The notes beneath the pieces are model-generated. The model saw nothing but the letters and a program-made list of their open reading frames with translations, searched no databases and was not told the DNA's origin. From DATKYK01 sp034430255 (GTDB lineage Bacteria > Chloroflexota > Dehalococcoidia > E44-bin15): a DNA stretch of 5,675 nucleotides. Shown one piece after another: positions 5,521-5,675 of the stretch. A program made the position numbers and the translations under genes. The stretch's first letter is position 1, and each line of letters begins with the position of its first letter. The stretch spans positions 1 to 5,675 of the forward strand of contig DAOUEU010000012.1 of the NCBI GenBank assembly GCA_034430255.1, written 5' to 3'.

Positions 5521-5675
5521 CCTTCCTCCGCTTCCGAGCCCTTTGGAGACGGATGCCGGTGGGTCCCCCAGTGGCGATGGGGATGGCGGTGCTCAGCTCC
5601 GGCGTGGAGGTGACGGTGCTGGTGGATGAGGTTGGTGCGCAGCAGCAGCTCATCATCGGCCAGTATCTCGTGGGG
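5517..5675 (-). CDS. C-terminal fragment, probable CbiO/NikO-type ECF transporter ATPase with histidine-rich tail
   Basis: The last 52 codons of a gene that begins outside the window. The fragment starts PHEILADDELLLRTNLIHQH, which resembles the final part of CbiO-family ATPases (energizing subunits of cobalt/nickel ECF transporters), where a TPxEIFxDxELLxxANL pattern follows the ATPase core. A tail with ten histidines between fragment residues 18 and 41 follows (HRHLH, HRHPHRH, HRH), as expected of a metal-handling protein. No Walker or signature motif is inside the window, so the call rests on the tail alone; another metal-binding protein with a similar end is possible. Its TGA overlaps the ATG of the methyltransferase gene as ATGA, a translational-coupling arrangement that places both in one operon. 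Confidence 0.6.
   Translation of the reverse strand, partial: PHEILADDELLLRTNLIHQHRHLHAGAEHRHPHRHWGTHRHPSPKGSEAEEG

Noticed and set aside
5009..5629. Long plus-strand open frame of 206 codons across the methyltransferase region
   Set aside because: It is low-complexity, rich in Pro, Gly and Arg, crosses the minus-strand methyltransferase whose motifs are clear, and has no recognisable domain. Long antisense frames are expected in GC-rich DNA.

Overview
The window looks like bacterial DNA from the Chloroflexota, possibly an Anaerolineae-type lineage. This rests on three things: the style of the MiaB protein (GQIVDRYG where most MiaB have GQNVNSYG, and the TRTNKLVFFE TRAM segment), an RHQYNWFRLDD-type MiaA tail, and an IS630-type transposase start. 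It is an inference from protein style, not a database result.

Layout. The left and middle (about 57-4609) carry four genes on the minus strand. Read in transcription order they are miaB (tRNA 2-methylthio step), a small HAD-superfamily protein, miaA (tRNA isopentenylation) and an unrecognised 362-residue protein. A textbook promoter (TTGACA, 17 bases, TATAAT) lies directly upstream of miaB. At the far left the start of an IS630-family transposase gene runs off the window, with its own promoter inside the last codons of the unknown gene. MiaA and MiaB perform successive steps of ms2i6A37 synthesis on tRNAs that read UNN codons, so this is a two-step tRNA hypermodification cluster with two passengers.

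The right part (about 4660-5675) is clearly more GC-rich and holds broken genes. On the plus strand is the decayed 3' third of a second miaA, different from the intact one and open in successive frames. Converging on it is a minus-strand SAM-dependent methyltransferase gene inactivated by a 7-bp tandem duplication and an apparent single-base insertion. Upstream of that, overlapping by ATGA, is the end of a protein with a histidine-rich tail, probably a CbiO/NikO-type cobalt/nickel ECF transporter ATPase.

The main story is that the window contains one intact, lower-GC miaA in a miaB operon and the corpse of another, GC-rich miaA on the opposite strand, directly next to the miaB promoter. This fits replacement of the native miaA by a foreign or diverged copy, in a region that also shows insertion-sequence activity and other recent gene decay. 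No CRISPR array, tRNA, rRNA or convincing intrinsic terminator was seen.
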